Shown here: positions 62,887 through 64,000 of the stretch, in pieces
Position numbering within the stretch: position 1 is the stretch's first letter
Layout: each line of letters begins with the position of its first letter
DNA from: Sporosarcina sp. ZBG7A
Lineage (GTDB): Bacteria > Bacillota > Bacilli > Bacillales_A > Planococcaceae
Length of the DNA: 64,000 bases
NCBI RefSeq assembly: GCF_000813425.1
Contig: NZ_JWIB01000007.1
Span: 112,232 to 176,231 of the forward strand
Reading direction: 5' to 3'
Notes under the pieces: generated by a model
Databases searched by the model: none
Seen by the model: only the letters and a program-made list of their open reading frames with translations
Told to the model about the DNA's origin: nothing
Program-made: the position numbers and the translations under genes

Positions 62887-63981
62887 ATGACGACATCTAA
62901 GATTGAATTCAACCTTACCGATTCCCGTAAAGAAAAACCGAACGAAGAGAATCTTGTATTTGGTCGACATTTCACAGACCATATGTTCATTGCAGATTAT
63001 GTAAAAGGGATTGGTTGGCAAAACCATCGTATCGTCCCTTATGCACCGATATCACTCGACCCCGCGGCTATCGTTTTCCACTATGGTCAGACCGTATTCG
63101 AAGGGTTGAAAGCTTATCGTGCAAAAGATGATTCAATTCGTTTGTTCCGTCCAGAAGAGAATTTCAAACGGCTCAATCGTTCTTTAGATAGACTATGTAT
63201 GCCTCAGGTGGACGAAGAAAAAGCGATTGAAGGACTTCTTGAATTATTGAAAGTAGAAGAAGAATGGGTTCCTAAGTTAGAAGGTAATTCCCTTTACATT
63301 CGTCCATTCGTGATTGCAACTGAAGCATTCTTAGGAGTTGCTCCAGCTACTACTTATCAGTTTTACATCATCCTGTCTCCAGTAGGATCTTACTATGAAG
63401 AAGGTATCCATCCCGTCAAAATCTTAGTTGAAAATGAATTTGTCCGTGCTGTCAAAGGGGGGACCGGTGGTGCTAAGACAGCCGGTAACTACGCTTCTGC
63501 ATTGAAAGCACAGGAAACTGCAAGTGCACAAGGCTACTCACAAGTAATGTGGCTCGATGGAGTTGAGCGAAAGTATGTCGAAGAAGTCGGTAGTATGAAT
63601 ATTTTCTTTAAAATCGACGGTGAAGTCATCACTCCCGCCATTAATGGAAGCATCCTTGAAGGAATTACACGTAAATCCATTATTGAGCTTCTGGCTCATT
63701 GGGGAACTCCTGTGACTGAACGTAAAATTTCAATGGAAGAATTGGCTGAAGCTCATGCATCAGGAAAATTGGAAGAAGTTTTCGGTACGGGTACTGCAGC
63801 TGTAATTTCTCCAGTTGGCGAATTGAACTGGAATGGAAAAATCATGACCGTCAATGACGGTAAGACAGGTGCTCTTTCCAAGAAATTATATGATACATTA
63901 ACGAAAATACAATTAGGTGATGAAGAAGATACGCTTCAATGGGTAACAGAACTTTCTCCATTATCTGTAAAAATAGGTTAA
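62887..63981 (+). CDS. ilvE: Branched-chain amino acid aminotransferase
   Basis: This 364-residue fold-type IV PLP enzyme interconverts leucine, isoleucine and valine with their 2-oxo acids. The PLP lysine is in 'GTGGAKTAGNYASAL' near residue 200, 'QVMWLDGVERKYVEEVGSMNIFF' (interrupted by family positions) is a signature, and 'FHYGQTVFEGLKAYR' carries the substrate-side residues. It resembles eukaryote-like BCAT (YwaA/YbgE). The ATG follows AAAGGGGAAATAAGCC. It is divergent from the FAD oxidase gene. Any role in branched-chain fatty acid supply is inferred. Confidence 0.93.
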   Translation: MTTSKIEFNLTDSRKEKPNEENLVFGRHFTDHMFIADYVKGIGWQNHRIVPYAPISLDPAAIVFHYGQTVFEGLKAYRAKDDSIRLFRPEENFKRLNRSLDRLCMPQVDEEKAIEGLLELLKVEEEWVPKLEGNSLYIRPFVIATEAFLGVAPATTYQFYIILSPVGSYYEEGIHPVKILVENEFVRAVKGGTGGAKTAGNYASALKAQETASAQGYSQVMWLDGVERKYVEEVGSMNIFFKIDGEVITPAINGSILEGITRKSIIELLAHWGTPVTERKISMEELAEAHASGKLEEVFGTGTAAVISPVGELNWNGKIMTVNDGKTGALSKKLYDTLTKIQLGDEEDTLQWVTELSPLSVKIG

Positions 63982-64000
63982 CATAAAACAAAACCCGACA

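Overview
The window comes from a low-GC, endospore-forming Firmicute of the order Bacillales, most likely Sporosarcina or another member of the Planococcaceae. It carries the sporulation genes spoIIAA-spoIIAB-sigF, spoIVA, spoVAF and sleB-ypeB. It also has a menaquinone-type bc complex, strong AGGAGG ribosome binding sites, frequent TTG and GTG starts, and a gene order that follows Bacillus subtilis from ypjC/ypjA through aro, hepS-menG-hepT, der, resABCDE and scpAB to xerD-fur-nudF. Almost every gene is on the minus strand. The plus-strand genes are a truncated YitT protein, fer, ypuF, an aldo/keto reductase and a branched-chain aminotransferase. Family names rest on remembered motifs and synteny; no database was searched.

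Region by region, read along the + coordinates: (1) 1-4.3 kb: YitT fragment, membrane zinc peptidase, YpjA and qcrABC (Rieske/cytochrome b6/cytochrome c). (2) 4.3-13 kb: ypiF-ypiB-ypiA followed by the shikimate/tyrosine operon aroC-aroB-aroH-hisC-tyrA-aroA. (3) 13-18.2 kb: cheR, ndk, menaquinone side-chain and ring-methylation genes hepT-menG-hepS, then mtrB (TRAP), folE and hbs. (4) 18.3-26.6 kb: spoIVA, yphF, yphE, gpsA, der, the S1 protein ypfD, plsC, cmk and a PilZ motor brake. (5) 26.6-34.7 kb: ypeB-sleB, prsW, ypdA, ypbG, ypbE, recQ-type helicase and ypbB. (6) 34.8-44.8 kb: ferredoxin, an FMN-riboswitch riboflavin transporter, sigX-rsiX, resDE, the cytochrome c maturation genes resABC and rluB. 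(7) 45-49.8 kb: dacB-type carboxypeptidase, scpAB, ypuF, ribT, a 34-residue membrane peptide gene and lysA. (8) 49.9-58.4 kb: spoVAF-sigF-spoIIAB-spoIIAA, pdp-deoB, xerD, fur, a membrane protein at the spoIIM position, and nudF. (9) 58.4-64 kb: aldo/keto reductase, pbuX-xpt under a guanine-class riboswitch, an FAD amine oxidase and a branched-chain aminotransferase.

Several genes work together. ResDE is expected to activate qcrABC and resABC, and ResD-like TTTGTGAA boxes lie upstream of both promoters. HepS/HepT/MenG make the menaquinone that feeds Qcr, and ResABC mature its c-type cytochrome. SigX lies behind a promoter that matches its own class. SpoIIAA/SpoIIAB/SigF form the forespore switch behind a sigma-H-like promoter.

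I saw no phage, insertion sequence, CRISPR array, tRNA, rRNA or defence island, and no clear evidence of a wholly new multi-gene system. The best leads are the 34-codon gene overlapping lysA, the divergent membrane protein beside fur, spoVAF abutting sigF, TRAP without trp genes nearby, and the predicted ResD and SigX regulatory sites.
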